A stretch of 64,000 bases of DNA from Paragyromitra xinjiangensis. Taxonomy: Eukaryota; Ascomycota; Pezizomycetes; Pezizales; Discinaceae. Both the position numbers and the translations under genes were made by a program. This document shows, piece after piece, positions 46,527 through 58,761 of this stretch. The first letter of the stretch is position 1; each line of letters opens with the position of its first letter. Below the pieces are notes generated by a model. The model was given only the letters and a program-made list of their open reading frames with translations, ran no database searches and had not been told where the DNA came from. Where the stretch lies: positions 992,001-1,056,000 of the forward strand of contig JBCAMK010000002.1 in assembly GCA_038503065.1 (NCBI GenBank), in the 5' to 3' direction.

Positions 46527-49500
46527 CGCGAAATTGTGAACTAGTTGGAGAAGAGTGTAGTTGAGTAGGGAGCAAATACAAAGGACAGAAAGACGAGATT
46601 CGATGCTCGAAATAGGGGAAATTTTGGTTGGGAGCCGCCAAGCCTAGCTCATCCTGGCGCGCCACGGGCAGCAGGCACCCGGAAATCACCCAACACGGAA
46701 CGGATCTGTCCCGACTCTGAAATCCCAAATCTGGAACACCGCAGAGACGATTAAGAATTGATTCTAGATCAACAACAACCCTACGACTGATATCAAATCC
46801 CACATAAGATGTTTGTGGGGGGTAGGAACGAGCCTAGGGTTTGACCCACTTTGGATCTCCCGCAGCGTCGTGCCTTAGGCAGATCTTCCGCGCCGATAAT
46901 CACAATCTGCCATTCACATCATCCCCTCTGCGCTTATTTCATGCGTTAGTCGATCCAGCGGCAGACGCGGAAACCCCGAGCGGGATTTCGAGGCTTACAT
47001 CTATTGTATAGAAACGCATCACCGATCATATCAAGTGATGCACGATTGTCTTCGGATGGTGGAGGTTGCGCCATTCATGGTTTCTCCGACTTATCGGTAC
47101 TTGTAGATTAATGTGAGTTCCTAGTTGCGATTAATGGGATATTCAGGCCTAGGTAACAAAACAAATTAACCGTCATGCCGAGCGATCACAGATGCATGTA
47201 CAACCGCGATTAAAACTACATGTAGCCCTACAAGGCTTACAGGGCACCCACGAGTTTGCTCACAAGATGCATGCGAATTGGCTGCTGCATGTGTACGGAG
47301 ACATGTTGGAAACTCGCAGCGTACGAGAATGTGCGGCCTTTCCTCCACAAAGCCCCTGATTAGAGGGCAGCCATGCACAAGAGAATTCCGGTCAGCAGCT
47401 CCTCCAAACATACCTTGCATGTTACCCCTCACCTCAGGCGCCCTGGTATTCTCATAGTAACGGTCGAGTGCTCGGATGTGACTGTAATGATATATGCAAG
47501 CAAAATCGTTACGGAAGTAGTGCTGGATAGGAGGTAAAAAGGTGCTTGTATTCGAACACCCTAACGACTTCTTCTAAACCCCGGATATTTAGTAAAACAA
47601 TCCGACACTTCGAGTGAAAGTAGATCGCAAGCAGCCAACTCCCAGCTTCAGCTAGGACTGTATGCAAAATCTTTGACTGCACTGCTGAACTCTGGGGGAA
47701 AGTGGAGGATGAGGAGACCGCAAAGCTCTCAGACGAACTGTTTACCGGTGAGAGAAGGCAGGTGACCGGTAGCCAACTCACCCACCCAAAAGAAACATGG
47801 GTTTTAGGTTGGTGGCAGAGATCAGACCAGGAATGCTGCTCTTAGAGTTAACCACGGCCAGCGGAATAAGATATAAACATTTTGTCTCTTCAAGAATTCC
47901 TCCCCAGAAATGCATCATGCGAAAGAACTTGTAGCAGATCGTGAGAGAAGCTAGTGAGTTTTGAGCCTAGTCCTTGAAGTAAATCAATGGATTCAGCGTT
48001 TCACGGTGAGAATAGGGTTTGTTGAGGGAGGGCGCCGTAGGCTCGGGTGCTTGAATGTGCCCAATTCCTCGGGCATCATTATATATCACTCGCCATAGAT
48101 GACCAGCGCCTGTTAGAAAAGCTCCCTAATGCAGGGTTGCCCAGGCGTGGCTTCCGGAACGGAGATTGGTGAGAGATAAGAATCCGAGCACACGATGCCC
48201 GAGGTGCCCAAGAAGGCTACTGCATGACTATACAGTCCAGAGGGTGCTGCCAGCCCCCAGATAATAAGCAATCGAGCCTTTTCTTCCTCTCAGCGTGCCC
48301 AATATTTTCAACAGCGCCTCCGCAAAACAATTCATGAAACCTCCCGTACGAACGTACGAAACAACCCTCCAAGAAAAAAGCGTTCTGTAGTCATAGGGAT
48401 AATGTCCTGGGCAATACTTTACGACCGTTTGCCCCCATAGCCAGGCCGGGTATGCAACATGGCACCCCAATGTAGTGATATCTTATCGATCACGTATATT
48501 AAAAGGAGATTATCCGTTGCTTTGGAAAAATACCTATAGCCTTAATAGAGAGCTTTTCTGTAGACACAACCTTTAGAGGCCACCATCAAGGTCGAATTAT
48601 CACCCCAAATCATCATTACAGCTCATGCAATACATATGTCACCGCCATATGCATGCACTTTAACAGTAGAACAATCCCAACTTTGCTCGCGAAATACAAT
48701 ACACTTTTGGCGACAGCCAGATCCTCTTCTTTTTTTTACTCATAATTTCATTGGTTTCTGGGTACAAGAATATCGCATGCAACAAAAGTTATGGCGTGAA
48801 CAAAACCCGGACAGCCGGATCCTCATGTACATGCGCCCTATCATGCATATGACGCATCGGCGGGTGGGTTATGTATAAAAAATACGAATGTATAACGGTG
48901 TGAATAGCTTCCAGCTGCGCCAACCACAAAACTAAAACCCCGACTATGTAGGCTACAGCGGCATGCTTTGACGGAACTTAGGTTGCAGCTACATTACGCA
49001 GATATCCTATGCAGGTTGCGTGGCCTAGCTAGCACTTGCTGATCTTTCCCTATTGGTAGGGAATTCAACTCTCCGCTTCAGCCTCCACCTTAGCAATATT
49101 TTGCTCTTTTTGTGGAAAGTAGCATAAAAACCTAGTCCTTGAATTTATAGATAGTTTTCACACACACATCCGTCTAGTGGAAAACATAGATCTGTCGTAC
49201 CAATGCCATGTATTTGATGTGTTACCTTGTTGGATTGTTGGTGTCCAGTACTCAGTTTAAATTTAGCTGTGTACCTATTATAGATAGAACTAGCTATAAT
49301 TTACAGTTTCTTTGTATCTTTACCATATCTATCGTTTACACAATACTTTTGTGTCGTAGTGATCGATATATCCGAAGTCATACATGTATGCATATGTCGA
49401 AGAGTAATTGCAACCACGTGCACGAAAGCAGTGGGCAATACAGCCTAATACCCAGAGGAGTAATTCTCCTCCCCAGAAAAATTAGGCTAGGGACATAAAA

Positions 49501-52500
49501 AGGCGTTGTAACTAGACTAACTGCTGTCGGGCATGGAAATGCCAACACTAATATTATAATTAACGTCAAACCTCGCAAATAAATACATATAAAACGACTT
49601 ACGCAGCTCGGAGATCTACGGATATAGATCACGGGTGCTTTAACAAAAGATCGTAAAAGTCTGCGTTAGTTATGAATAAAGTGAGTATTTTCTGAATTCA
49701 ATAACAAAATCTACTTTTTATTCTTCTCCTAGATCCCAACTTTCTAAAATCAGCGAAGTACAACTATTCTCTTTACAATGTACGAAAATGTTTTCTATGA
49801 CGGATACCCTATAGCTATGGAGTTTGTAGTAATTATTGATTCTCATCCCGTGTGCACCTAACTATGCAAATATTCATATAATTATAACCCAGGCTTCTCA
49901 CAAACGCGTCTTCTACTTCCCGTTCCATATCTATGCACCTGGAGAGACTCAAAATTAATTATTTTTACCTAAAATATCATCTAATAGCTATGGTTTAATT
50001 CATAGGAACTTTGTAATGTTTATGATACGATCGATATATATGCTATAATGACTACATATGCAGCCTAGCTACAGGTATAACTTTCAATTCTTCCACAGAG
50101 GGCTTCGCGCTCCATGGATCTCATTTCGGCCACAAAACTTTGCGCCATTAGGCAGTCCTAGCTCTAAAACAAATATGTCATGCTATCTGCTACTTAAACC
50201 GTTTCTCTCGGGACGCGTGGGCACAAAGGCTGTGAAATTTCAACTCAGTAGATCCCGCCCAATGTTATACCAGGGGGCTCTATTATTATTCATAGAAAAT
50301 ACGCATCAGATGCGTTAGAGCTTGTGTATTCCCGGCCCGGTTTAGACACTAGATCGATTTCCAAGACCCCCGTAATACGAAAATTTCTCGAAAACACGAA
50401 CTTTGATTAATCGTTATAGGTTATATTAATTAGGGATTCCAATATTCTCCAAACCTAGGGGGGATTAATGAACCAAAGATAATACCCTTCCTAGATCATA
50501 TCGACTATTTTCCCCGCGAGAACCCCGGGATTTCAGATAGTTGTGGACCTATTGGAAGCTCATAAAGTAAGAAGAAAAAAATTGCTGCTAAACCTGAGAT
50601 TCAGGGGCATGGGGTTGTCTTACCTGAGACTATACCTTCCTTTCGGATTTTCGCGAGATTATACCGGTATTCAGCATACACACATCAAAAGGAATGCTGG
50701 CCCATCTATATATATCGCCGGGCATGGCTCTCCGCTAGCAGGTACCTCATTTAGCCTCATCTAACTAGAAATAGTTATTGATATCGCTGTCCCAGTGCAT
50801 AATTACGTTTATGATATGTAACACAAGACTATGTATGTCAATTGAACAATGCAATAGGCGAGAATCCTAAGAGCCCTGAAAATATTTAACGCATCCTAGT
50901 ACTGACTTTTTTCATTCTGGGGAAAGGGTTACTTTGGTTTTACGCAGCGAGCGAAAACCCACGAAAGCCATCTAATTGTACCGTTTGGCTTAAGATCAGC
51001 TTGGATGCTTGTATTCCCAGCTATCGCGATAACTTTGAGAGGTGCAAGAGTGTTGCGTATCACTATGGCTAACAACCAAAAATCTGCTCGGTTCTCAAAG
51101 GCTTGGCAATCCATGGATTCATAAAAACCGTTTCATATAGACGGATTTCTCCTATCAGGATTTGCCGGTACTTACCCGTACGTGTTGTGCTGGGGAGAAC
51201 AAAAAACACTGACCCCATACAAAAGCAACCGAGGTAGAAAGAATTAGCTGATATTTTCTTTCGCTATGTTGTCGATGGTGTATGCTCACTATTTTCTTTC
51301 CTTTGTTCCCCAAGTGCTGTTATCTGGTCATGGTGCTTGAAAACAGTCACCTTTTTAAAGTGATGTAGGTAGCCGAATCCACGGCTACACGGCAGAAAAG
51401 CAACAAGGTAGACCATGCGCATAGATACATTGGGCTGGTCTCCTACTGTTTTCCGAGAAGAAAATTGTTAGTCGAAACCAACCTACGAGCCGCCATAGCT
51501 AGCGTTTAAAACGTCTAGTCGTTGGATTGTGCTAATCTCTCGGTATTACTTTCGAGTATCCATATGGTAGTAAAAATTTACTACTTCCAACGTGTTGGAA
51601 AATTACTACGGGAGTGCCGCAGGCTTGTCGTTTCATCTGATATTGACTATAATCGTGACTATTGGCTCTACGGCTACAGTAACCTATGATGGACTACCGA
51701 GATAGTTTTGCATTTGCTAGATTCAGTAGCGGCCGTTTTATCGATAGGAGCTAAGGCTTAGTTCCTGTTGGGCTTTCTAGGTAGTGATTTCAAATGCGAA
51801 ATTAAATCGAAAAATTTACTCACTATCTCGAAATTTGCGGGGATTCGGTAGGCATCTCTAACTCAGGATTGGCTCAAGTGGTTTTGTATGACGAAAGTGA
51901 AAGACAGAGTTGTGCCTGGAATTCATACTGTGCATGCATGTGCAGCTGCGGCCGCGGACAAATCGCGGAGGGTGCAATTTTATCTCGAATCGGAGGTGAA
52001 TTAAATAAACGGAAAAATGAAACGAAACAACACAAATAAACAAATGATTTTCCGTTAGTATTTCTGGCTGGGGGAGATATTTCCCGCTTCTCCATTCAGG
52101 CTTTGGAAAAGGGGCACATGGTTGCTACACGCCCGTTCAAGAATGTATTCCAGTTTTGGCTTACGAGATTCAGGAATGCTAGATGGGATCTCATCGCAAC
52201 GAAGAACCCTGGTTGGCAGTGGTTATCGATGTTTCGTGTTGGGCTTTCTTTGCTTAAGCTTGTCTTCTGTCGCACAGACGTTGTTGAGATCGCGGCTTTG
52301 GTGTGCTGAACCGACCAGGATTAGCTCGGCTCCTTCACCAAGCATCGTACCTTGCATAAAACTCCCGAGCCCCTGTAACCTCATCTTGACGAGAAAATTC
52401 AAGGGGTTCGCTTACTGGGTCTTTTTCTCCGCCGATCTTAAGCGTTACTAGTAGTACGATGAAAGGCTCTGCTTCTTCCTCAGCTATGGCCTAGTCCTTA

Positions 52501-53589
52501 TTCGGGGGCAAAATTCTGGCAATTGGTTGAGCTGTCTCAGCTGCTCGTTTCAGGTGATTGCGATGATGGCGGTTGCGTGGGATGCCACCAATCTTGGACC
52601 GTTGGTCAGCAACCCACGCTCGGGCACAAGTTGAATTCCAGAGTTAGAGTAAATTAAGTGAATCACCTATCGAGTATCACGACGGTTTCAATTTCTTCAT
52701 TACGAAGGATAGACTTTCATAATAAATATGTCCTCTAACAGAAGATCTCATGAACCGTGGACGCGGCTGAGATCATTTCTTATCTTACCGAACCTTCCCC
52801 TTTACTCTCTGCTGATAAGCTTCTTCCGGTTTTCGCTTCCCTTGTGCTGGGTCTAGCTTCACCCCTAAGCTGTTTCTGTCGGCCTTTCGTGTGGGTCTGA
52901 TGGCCTGAAGCTATGTATTCTATTGCGGTTTCGTAGATTTTCGGAAACCTTTAGTTCATGTTTATTGAACTGGACTTGAAGTGTTGAAAGAATGCACGAA
53001 GCAGAAAAGGTTGATAAAATAGTAAGTCGTTAAGTGATATCTTTGGCCCCTGCATGCGGTCAACATCGTTGGACCCTGCCCTTGAAATCATCACAACTGA
53101 CTCCAGGTGGACGACGATCCCCCATGTTGCCACCGGTGCAGTCCAACTAATGCAAAAACGCTGCCCATCATTCATTTCCCTGGGTCTGGGGCGATTATTT
53201 GCAGTTCTATGTGTCGTCAGCGACCTTGCATCCTTTGATGAGATGCGTCGGCAGACTGCTACGAACGCCGCTAAAGACGTCAAGTTTGGAGGCGTCTGGG
53301 GAGTGATGGATTGAGCGCGGTCCATTCAGTATAGTAAATGGGTAGAAGATGAAACGTGATCATACTGTTCCCCAGGGCTAGATCCCAGGCGCAATTTTAT
53401 ACTCATTGGTGGGCTGGGAATATCCTTTCAGTCCTTGCGGCAAATCCATTCAATTTCCCAGTCTCACGGGACTTTCTGGCTCAGCGCTTTTTCGGCTCCG
53501 GGCATGCAATTTGTCGGTACCTTTGGCTAGAGCGACTCTTGTCTGGAATCAGCTGCCTGACTGATCATAGCTTCTGCTGCTGGGAGATG
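46527..53589. other. Long gene-poor stretch (about 7 kb)
   Basis: Begins with the ERG2 promoter region. The rest is AT-rich with scattered ORFs below 110 codons, often on both strands over the same bases (for example 49.2-49.6 and 51.9-52.1 kb). No transposase, reverse transcriptase, long inverted repeat, tRNA or rRNA was recognised. The stretch 53054-53314 is open on both strands but resembles nothing I know. Confidence 0.5.
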
Positions 53590-54699
53590 GGACATCCCTT
53601 TTATTAATATTAACTTTTTTTTTCTCGATTCCCTTTCGCTCCTTTCCCTTTTATCCCTTTGCCTGTTTCCTTCCCCCACTGTTCACTCTTTTCCCCCGCC
53701 GTCGCGCTAAGAGATAGGTTGTTGGCGGAAAGGACGCTGACCAGACTGCTTGGTTCGTGCACATACACCTGACGGTTCCTCGCTGCCCTGTTGCCGAAGC
53801 TTCTTCTGCTACTGCGCTCTCGCAGACTCGCACGCGATATTGCTCTCGTCGTCCGCTCATTCGCCAATTCATTCATTCCTTCCTTTCTTGTCACGTCTTT
53901 GACAGTTCGTTCCTTTATCCATTCTTTCATTCTTTTCAGCGTTTGCTGCTACCTACATTCATTTTTCGCTGTTTGTTTGGTTTCGCCGAGTAGCGGGGTT
54001 ACTACTACATTCCGCCATCTGTTTCTCTGTCGTGTGTAATCGCAATTGCCCCTGTCGATCAAATCGGGTGTTCGCATTGCTCTGCTTGCTCCTCAGTGTC
54101 GCTTCTCGTCTTGTGCATCCCGTGGGTTATCGAGGTCAGGCACCAAAACGGCGTTGTCAAGGTACCATTACTACCTCCCCATCGTTTTTTCTTTTCCACG
54201 TTTCAGATGTAAAGCTTTTGAGGTTTAGGCTCTTCCCGCATAAATTTTTCGCGCATACTGATTTCAGGAGGTTCAGATAGTTGGGTGTTTTTCCTTCACG
54301 CGAATAGTTCAGTCAATTCTTTTCCATTCTGTGAAATTTCGGCTTGTGGCTCTTCAATCTTGAGGAACTTCAAATAATACATATCCAAGAACTAAGGTAA
54401 GGGGTTTGTTGTTTTTCTCCTTTAGCGACGGGGGAAACAACTCTTGATTAGGTCAAGTCGCTGACTTGATAGGCAGAAGGTTCGTCAACCATCACAGACA
54501 ACACGGGGTAGTGGTTAGGAAAATATAGGTACTTTTCTATCATCATACATCGTTCCATTATCGGTTCTCACACTCTTTCCGCTGCTCAGTTATATTCGCT
54601 TCAACACTTTCCTTAAACGATCTTCGACCAAGCACTTTTCTCATCTGTTTTTCCCTCATTTTATCTTGTTGATTTGGCACCGCTACATCTATAACAATA
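53590..54699 (+). promoter_or_regulatory. Pyrimidine-rich promoter / long 5' leader of the 1353-aa gene
   Basis: About 1.1 kb of strongly CT-rich plus-strand sequence (runs such as CTTTCGCTCCTTTCCC, TTCATTCCTTCCTTTC) leads to the ATG at 54700. This is typical of highly expressed or long-leader fungal genes. A GGTAAGG donor-like site near 54395 suggests a possible leader intron. Short upstream ORFs are present. No specific operator is identified. Confidence 0.5.
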
Positions 54700-57600
54700 A
54701 TGCATCGTCTTCGTAAGGGGAAAAAGGGGAATAAGGAGGATGAAGATGGAGTTCCACCGATTCCTCAAACCATTACTAGTCATAATCCTTTCAAATGGGG
54801 AAGGACTCCTGAGCCCCCACCAAAACCGGAGCTTGACATCGAACATGCCTTGCCTCCAACGGATGACTTTAGGACTTCTCTGTTGATGCCAAATTTGGCG
54901 CAGCGTTTTAGCATCTTGCAGATGGAGATGGCGGCGGCGGCAGCGGCAGCGGCAGCAGCTAGCGGGAAGGCGAATGGAGAGAATCCTACTACAGCTGGTG
55001 TAGCGATAGATGGGAAGGAAGGATTCGTCTTCTCGGCCCCTCAGTTCACACCGCTGGGAGAAATTACGGAAACGTCATCCATTTCTGAAACAGGAATGGG
55101 AGTTCAGCAGAACCGCTTGACAACGAAATCGGAGGAGTCCGCGGCCTCGGATGAGTCCGGCGGGATTATGAATCGCTCTAGAGGAGGAGAGGGAAACGTT
55201 CTTTTTGGCGGAAGACAGAAAGTCTACCGGGTTCCAGCATCGAACGCTTACACTAGCAGCAAAGATTCTGCAGATGATTCGAATCCGGGGTCTCCAATGG
55301 GTGGGAGGGTTGTCTACGACTATGATTTACCGGGGTCTGGGTTCTCTGCCTCGAAACAGAGGAGGGAGCAGCAAGAATTAGAGGATGCTAACAGCCCTTC
55401 TGCGGTGGACGCGAACGATGAAAATAGATATCGATATACCAGCTCCTCCACTAATTCAAACCCTACAACCATCACTCGCTCGTCGACTGCTGCGACATCC
55501 ATAACATCTAACAGGACCCCTTCTGGATCAATCCCAGCTTCCGCATCGAGCTCTTCCCTCCCGCTAGTTTCCGGATCTATGGCGGCGAGCAAACCTAGGA
55601 GGGCGTTGTATGAACAGGCTTTAGACCAACAATTGCAGGATCAACAGTCGACTGCAGTTGGAAGGCTTGAAAGGCTAGCTTCGCTGCGAAAGGCATCCGC
55701 TAGCCCCCCCCTAGCCCCCCCCTATCCTCTGGTTGGTAATTTCAGTTCTCCACAACTTGGACAGCAGCCAAATACCTTGCCTTCTTCTCCAGTTTCTCCG
55801 CCAACCCAATGGTCCTTCAATATCAAAAAGAGCCCGGAATCTCCGATGTCTACACCAGAAGAAGACGAGGAGAATAATAGTAATGAGGGTGAAGAACTAG
55901 AGAAGCCAGACCGAAAACAGGTATCTAATGAGGGGTTGTCGCCTCATATGGCTCAATTCAATTTTGGCTTAGAGCCTAGGTCTCAATCCCCTATTAGTGC
56001 TCCAGTGTCGGCCAGCGCTATCCAATTTCCCACGCAAGGTCCTTTCAGCCCTGGAAATCTTCGTGGAGATCAGCAACAAGGAAATAGAAGCCTGGAGAAG
56101 ATTAGCCCATTGGTGGATCAAAGGCGGATTCCGTCACCGCTGAGCGACATCAGTGACCAGTACGGGCAGGGTGTGGTAGGAGCTGTTTCTAGGAAAACGT
56201 TCTTGTCTATGCGAAGTTCGAGTGATTCATCAAGTTACGGCGACCCCGGAGATAGCGAAAATGATGGTATAGAAGAGGAGAGCAAGCCTGTTTCTCGCAG
56301 CTCCTTGGATAATGTGGCACCTCTACATCCACGCAAGCAGTCTGGAACATCGTCAGCGGACTCGGTGTCCGAGCCCTTAGAACCAGTATCCCCCGTATCT
56401 CCTATCTCGCCAATTTTCAACGAAAGAGGGTCAGAACCTTCGATCCGTGAACTTCAACCCCTTAGAAACCCGGCCATTTCGCCAACTTCGCCTCAGTTCT
56501 CTGCTGGGGTGCACACTCCATCCGATGATGATTCTCCCACCCTTCCAGCTGGCCCAGGTCTTAGTATGCTTGTTCGCCAGCATCTTCGTACTGATTCTGG
56601 TCATTCTTCGGTGTACGCTGGATCAACATATACACGAATGTCGCGAGGTTCTCGTTATGGCACCGGCCCATCCAAGAGTTCTAGTGTGTACGGCGTCGGA
56701 AAGATGCCTGAAACGGCACGACCTAGTGTCAGTGGCGCTTCTGGAAGCAGTGGAGGTAATCTTTGGGAGTTCGATGATTGGGATGGTGAATGCTATGCCG
56801 AGGATGACAATAACGGGCTAGCTGGCCCGGTAACTGTTGGTGACGCTCCACCCCAACCGCCTTCGATTCCTATAAGGGCCACTGCTAGGGTAAGGTCGGA
56901 GGAAAGGAGAGAAGACGATGAATTGGCCAGGGAGAGGGGGAGAGCTGAGAGCCGGATGAGCGAGCGAGATAGGGCTTTGAGTAGAGCAAGCGAGCGTGAA
57001 AGGAGTATCCCAGCCGCAGAGGATGAGCATGATAAGGATTGGGAACAACAGTTGGCTTTCAGGCGGCAAATTATTCAACAAAACCTTAGGAACCACGAGA
57101 AAGTCAACAGTCAGCATGAGATGGACTTCCCGTCTGGGAATTTCAAAGATTCGCAGTCAAAGAATGGCACATCACCTAGTGGATTTGGGGTTCTCAGATC
57201 AAAGGGATCGAATGGGATACTGTCCAAGAACGACTCATCAGTCAAACCGCTAAGATCAAACGGCAGGGATTCGCCTGGCCCTGGGGCGCGAGGGGGGACT
57301 CGGAGTAGGATGAACAGCGACGCTGATAATAGGAGGGCCGAAGAAGAGAGAATGTTAAGGGAAACTGTTAGAGGCCCGAAAAATATTCCTTCCGGGAATT
57401 ATACAATGCAGCAGCATCCCCCACACTCTCATCATAATATCCCCCATCATCAATCTAGAAATCATCCAGGGCACCCTTTGAACACGAACCAACCACCTGA
57501 ACTTCGCCCTCAGCAGAGATCACCTGTTGGCCTCCCGCATCCTCTTCACTCGCCTATGCACACACCCCGCCTTAGACAAAGGCCATCCCGTGAGCAGGTG

Positions 57601-58761
57601 AATGGTAGTCAAGGTACGCCACGGGGCCAGCCTATGGGGTGGAGGGATGAGAGGGACCAATTCAGTATGCCGAAGTCAGCTCCTAACACCCAACCTGGTA
57701 CCCCAACAACACCAAGCGATCACCACGTACCTCGCAGGCAACCCAGCATGCCAAGGATGAATGGTCCTGACATGCACAGGCAAAACCAAGGCCAGTTCAG
57801 AGATCAAGATCCTAGACAAGGTCGCCATAATCCTGAACGAGGTCGTATGTATGAAAATGGCCCGCTGCATGGGGTTCAGACGAGCCATGGTCCTACGAAT
57901 AATGGGCCTGTGAGGAATGGACCGGTGAACGGTAGCCCAGGGAAGCATGGTTTGATGAAGAAACAGTCGTTCGAGAGGGGAGATACTCCTCCGGATTTTA
58001 GACGACCGAGAGGGAACAGCAATGCGGCATCGGGACCGACAATGCGTCAGCGAAGAGGTACCTTTGACGGTACCCCATTGCCTCCTCTAAACACAACTGC
58101 TCTTGCAGCTCCTCCTCCTCAGCAACCTCAGCCCTCCGTGTCTCCTGTGCCTCCTCAATCTGCAGCTACTGCAGATAAGTCTCCCGCTTATCCTCAGATA
58201 CAGCGCACCCTTACAAATACCGGTAATACTACACCTTCATCCGCCGCCTCGTCCACAAAGGCCCCTCCCGCGCAATTGGCGCAAACTATGGCGAGTGCCA
58301 ATGCTGGATTTACACCAGCCAAGAAGCGTGTCGTCGACAAGAGCAAGATCGGTGAACCGAAGCTTCTCTCCTCAACTTCCAATATTCCTACCGTCGATCT
58401 CCCAGCCCAAAATACCACTCCTCCATTGAACGGTGGGAAGAATCCTAATCGTCGACGTGGGGCCGAAACTCGAAGCATCTTTGGTGGATTTGGCAAGAAC
58501 AGGTCGACCGAGGAGGTTCCGGCGCTACCCACAGGAAGCCCCATGATGCCTTACCATCGCAGTGACGATGAAGTCGAACGATCTTCATTCACGGACGACC
58601 CACCCCCAAAGAAGAGGGGTGGAGGGAAATTGAGGAAGTCGACGAGTGACGGTGGAGCACTTGGGGCACGTGCCAGGAAGCAGGAGGCTATGACAAGGAG
58701 CCCGACTGTGCCTAAAATTTCGAAGGCGATGGCTGGAGGCGCGCCTGTGGGGATGATCTAG
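54700..58761 (+). CDS. Large Ser/Pro-rich disordered protein, 1353 aa
   Basis: Single exon from ATG to TAG. It starts basic (MHRLRKGKKGNKEDEDG), followed by LPPTDDFRTSLLMPNLAQRF, a segment I recognise as conserved among filamentous ascomycetes although no function comes with it. An Ala tract follows (about residues 78-87). Most of the rest is low complexity: Ser/Pro repeats (PVSPVSPISPIF), a charged stretch (RSEERREDDELARERGRAES, about 740-780) probably forming a helix or coiled coil, then Pro/Gln/Asn/His-rich sequence with many SP/TP sites, and a basic C-terminus (KKRGGGKLRKSTSDGG). No catalytic domain or membrane segment is seen. Probably a phosphorylated cytoplasmic scaffold or regulator; this is inference. 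Confidence 0.88.
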   Translation: MHRLRKGKKGNKEDEDGVPPIPQTITSHNPFKWGRTPEPPPKPELDIEHALPPTDDFRTSLLMPNLAQRFSILQMEMAAAAAAAAAASGKANGENPTTAGVAIDGKEGFVFSAPQFTPLGEITETSSISETGMGVQQNRLTTKSEESAASDESGGIMNRSRGGEGNVLFGGRQKVYRVPASNAYTSSKDSADDSNPGSPMGGRVVYDYDLPGSGFSASKQRREQQELEDANSPSAVDANDENRYRYTSSSTNSNPTTITRSSTAATSITSNRTPSGSIPASASSSSLPLVSGSMAASKPRRALYEQALDQQLQDQQSTAVGRLERLASLRKASASPPLAPPYPLVGNFSSPQLGQQPNTLPSSPVSPPTQWSFNIKKSPESPMSTPEEDEENNSNEGEELEKPDRKQVSNEGLSPHMAQFNFGLEPRSQSPISAPVSASAIQFPTQGPFSPGNLRGDQQQGNRSLEKISPLVDQRRIPSPLSDISDQYGQGVVGAVSRKTFLSMRSSSDSSSYGDPGDSENDGIEEESKPVSRSSLDNVAPLHPRKQSGTSSADSVSEPLEPVSPVSPISPIFNERGSEPSIRELQPLRNPAISPTSPQFSAGVHTPSDDDSPTLPAGPGLSMLVRQHLRTDSGHSSVYAGSTYTRMSRGSRYGTGPSKSSSVYGVGKMPETARPSVSGASGSSGGNLWEFDDWDGECYAEDDNNGLAGPVTVGDAPPQPPSIPIRATARVRSEERREDDELARERGRAESRMSERDRALSRASERERSIPAAEDEHDKDWEQQLAFRRQIIQQNLRNHEKVNSQHEMDFPSGNFKDSQSKNGTSPSGFGVLRSKGSNGILSKNDSSVKPLRSNGRDSPGPGARGGTRSRMNSDADNRRAEEERMLRETVRGPKNIPSGNYTMQQHPPHSHHNIPHHQSRNHPGHPLNTNQPPELRPQQRSPVGLPHPLHSPMHTPRLRQRPSREQVNGSQGTPRGQPMGWRDERDQFSMPKSAPNTQPGTPTTPSDHHVPRRQPSMPRMNGPDMHRQNQGQFRDQDPRQGRHNPERGRMYENGPLHGVQTSHGPTNNGPVRNGPVNGSPGKHGLMKKQSFERGDTPPDFRRPRGNSNAASGPTMRQRRGTFDGTPLPPLNTTALAAPPPQQPQPSVSPVPPQSAATADKSPAYPQIQRTLTNTGNTTPSSAASSTKAPPAQLAQTMASANAGFTPAKKRVVDKSKIGEPKLLSSTSNIPTVDLPAQNTTPPLNGGKNPNRRRGAETRSIFGGFGKNRSTEEVPALPTGSPMMPYHRSDDEVERSSFTDDPPPKKRGGGKLRKSTSDGGALGARARKQEAMTRSPTVPKISKAMAGGAPVGMI

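Noticed and set aside
52951..53325. ORFs of 86-124 codons on both strands
   Set aside because: Fully overlapping opposite frames without family resemblance; neither has a clear promoter, intron or start context.
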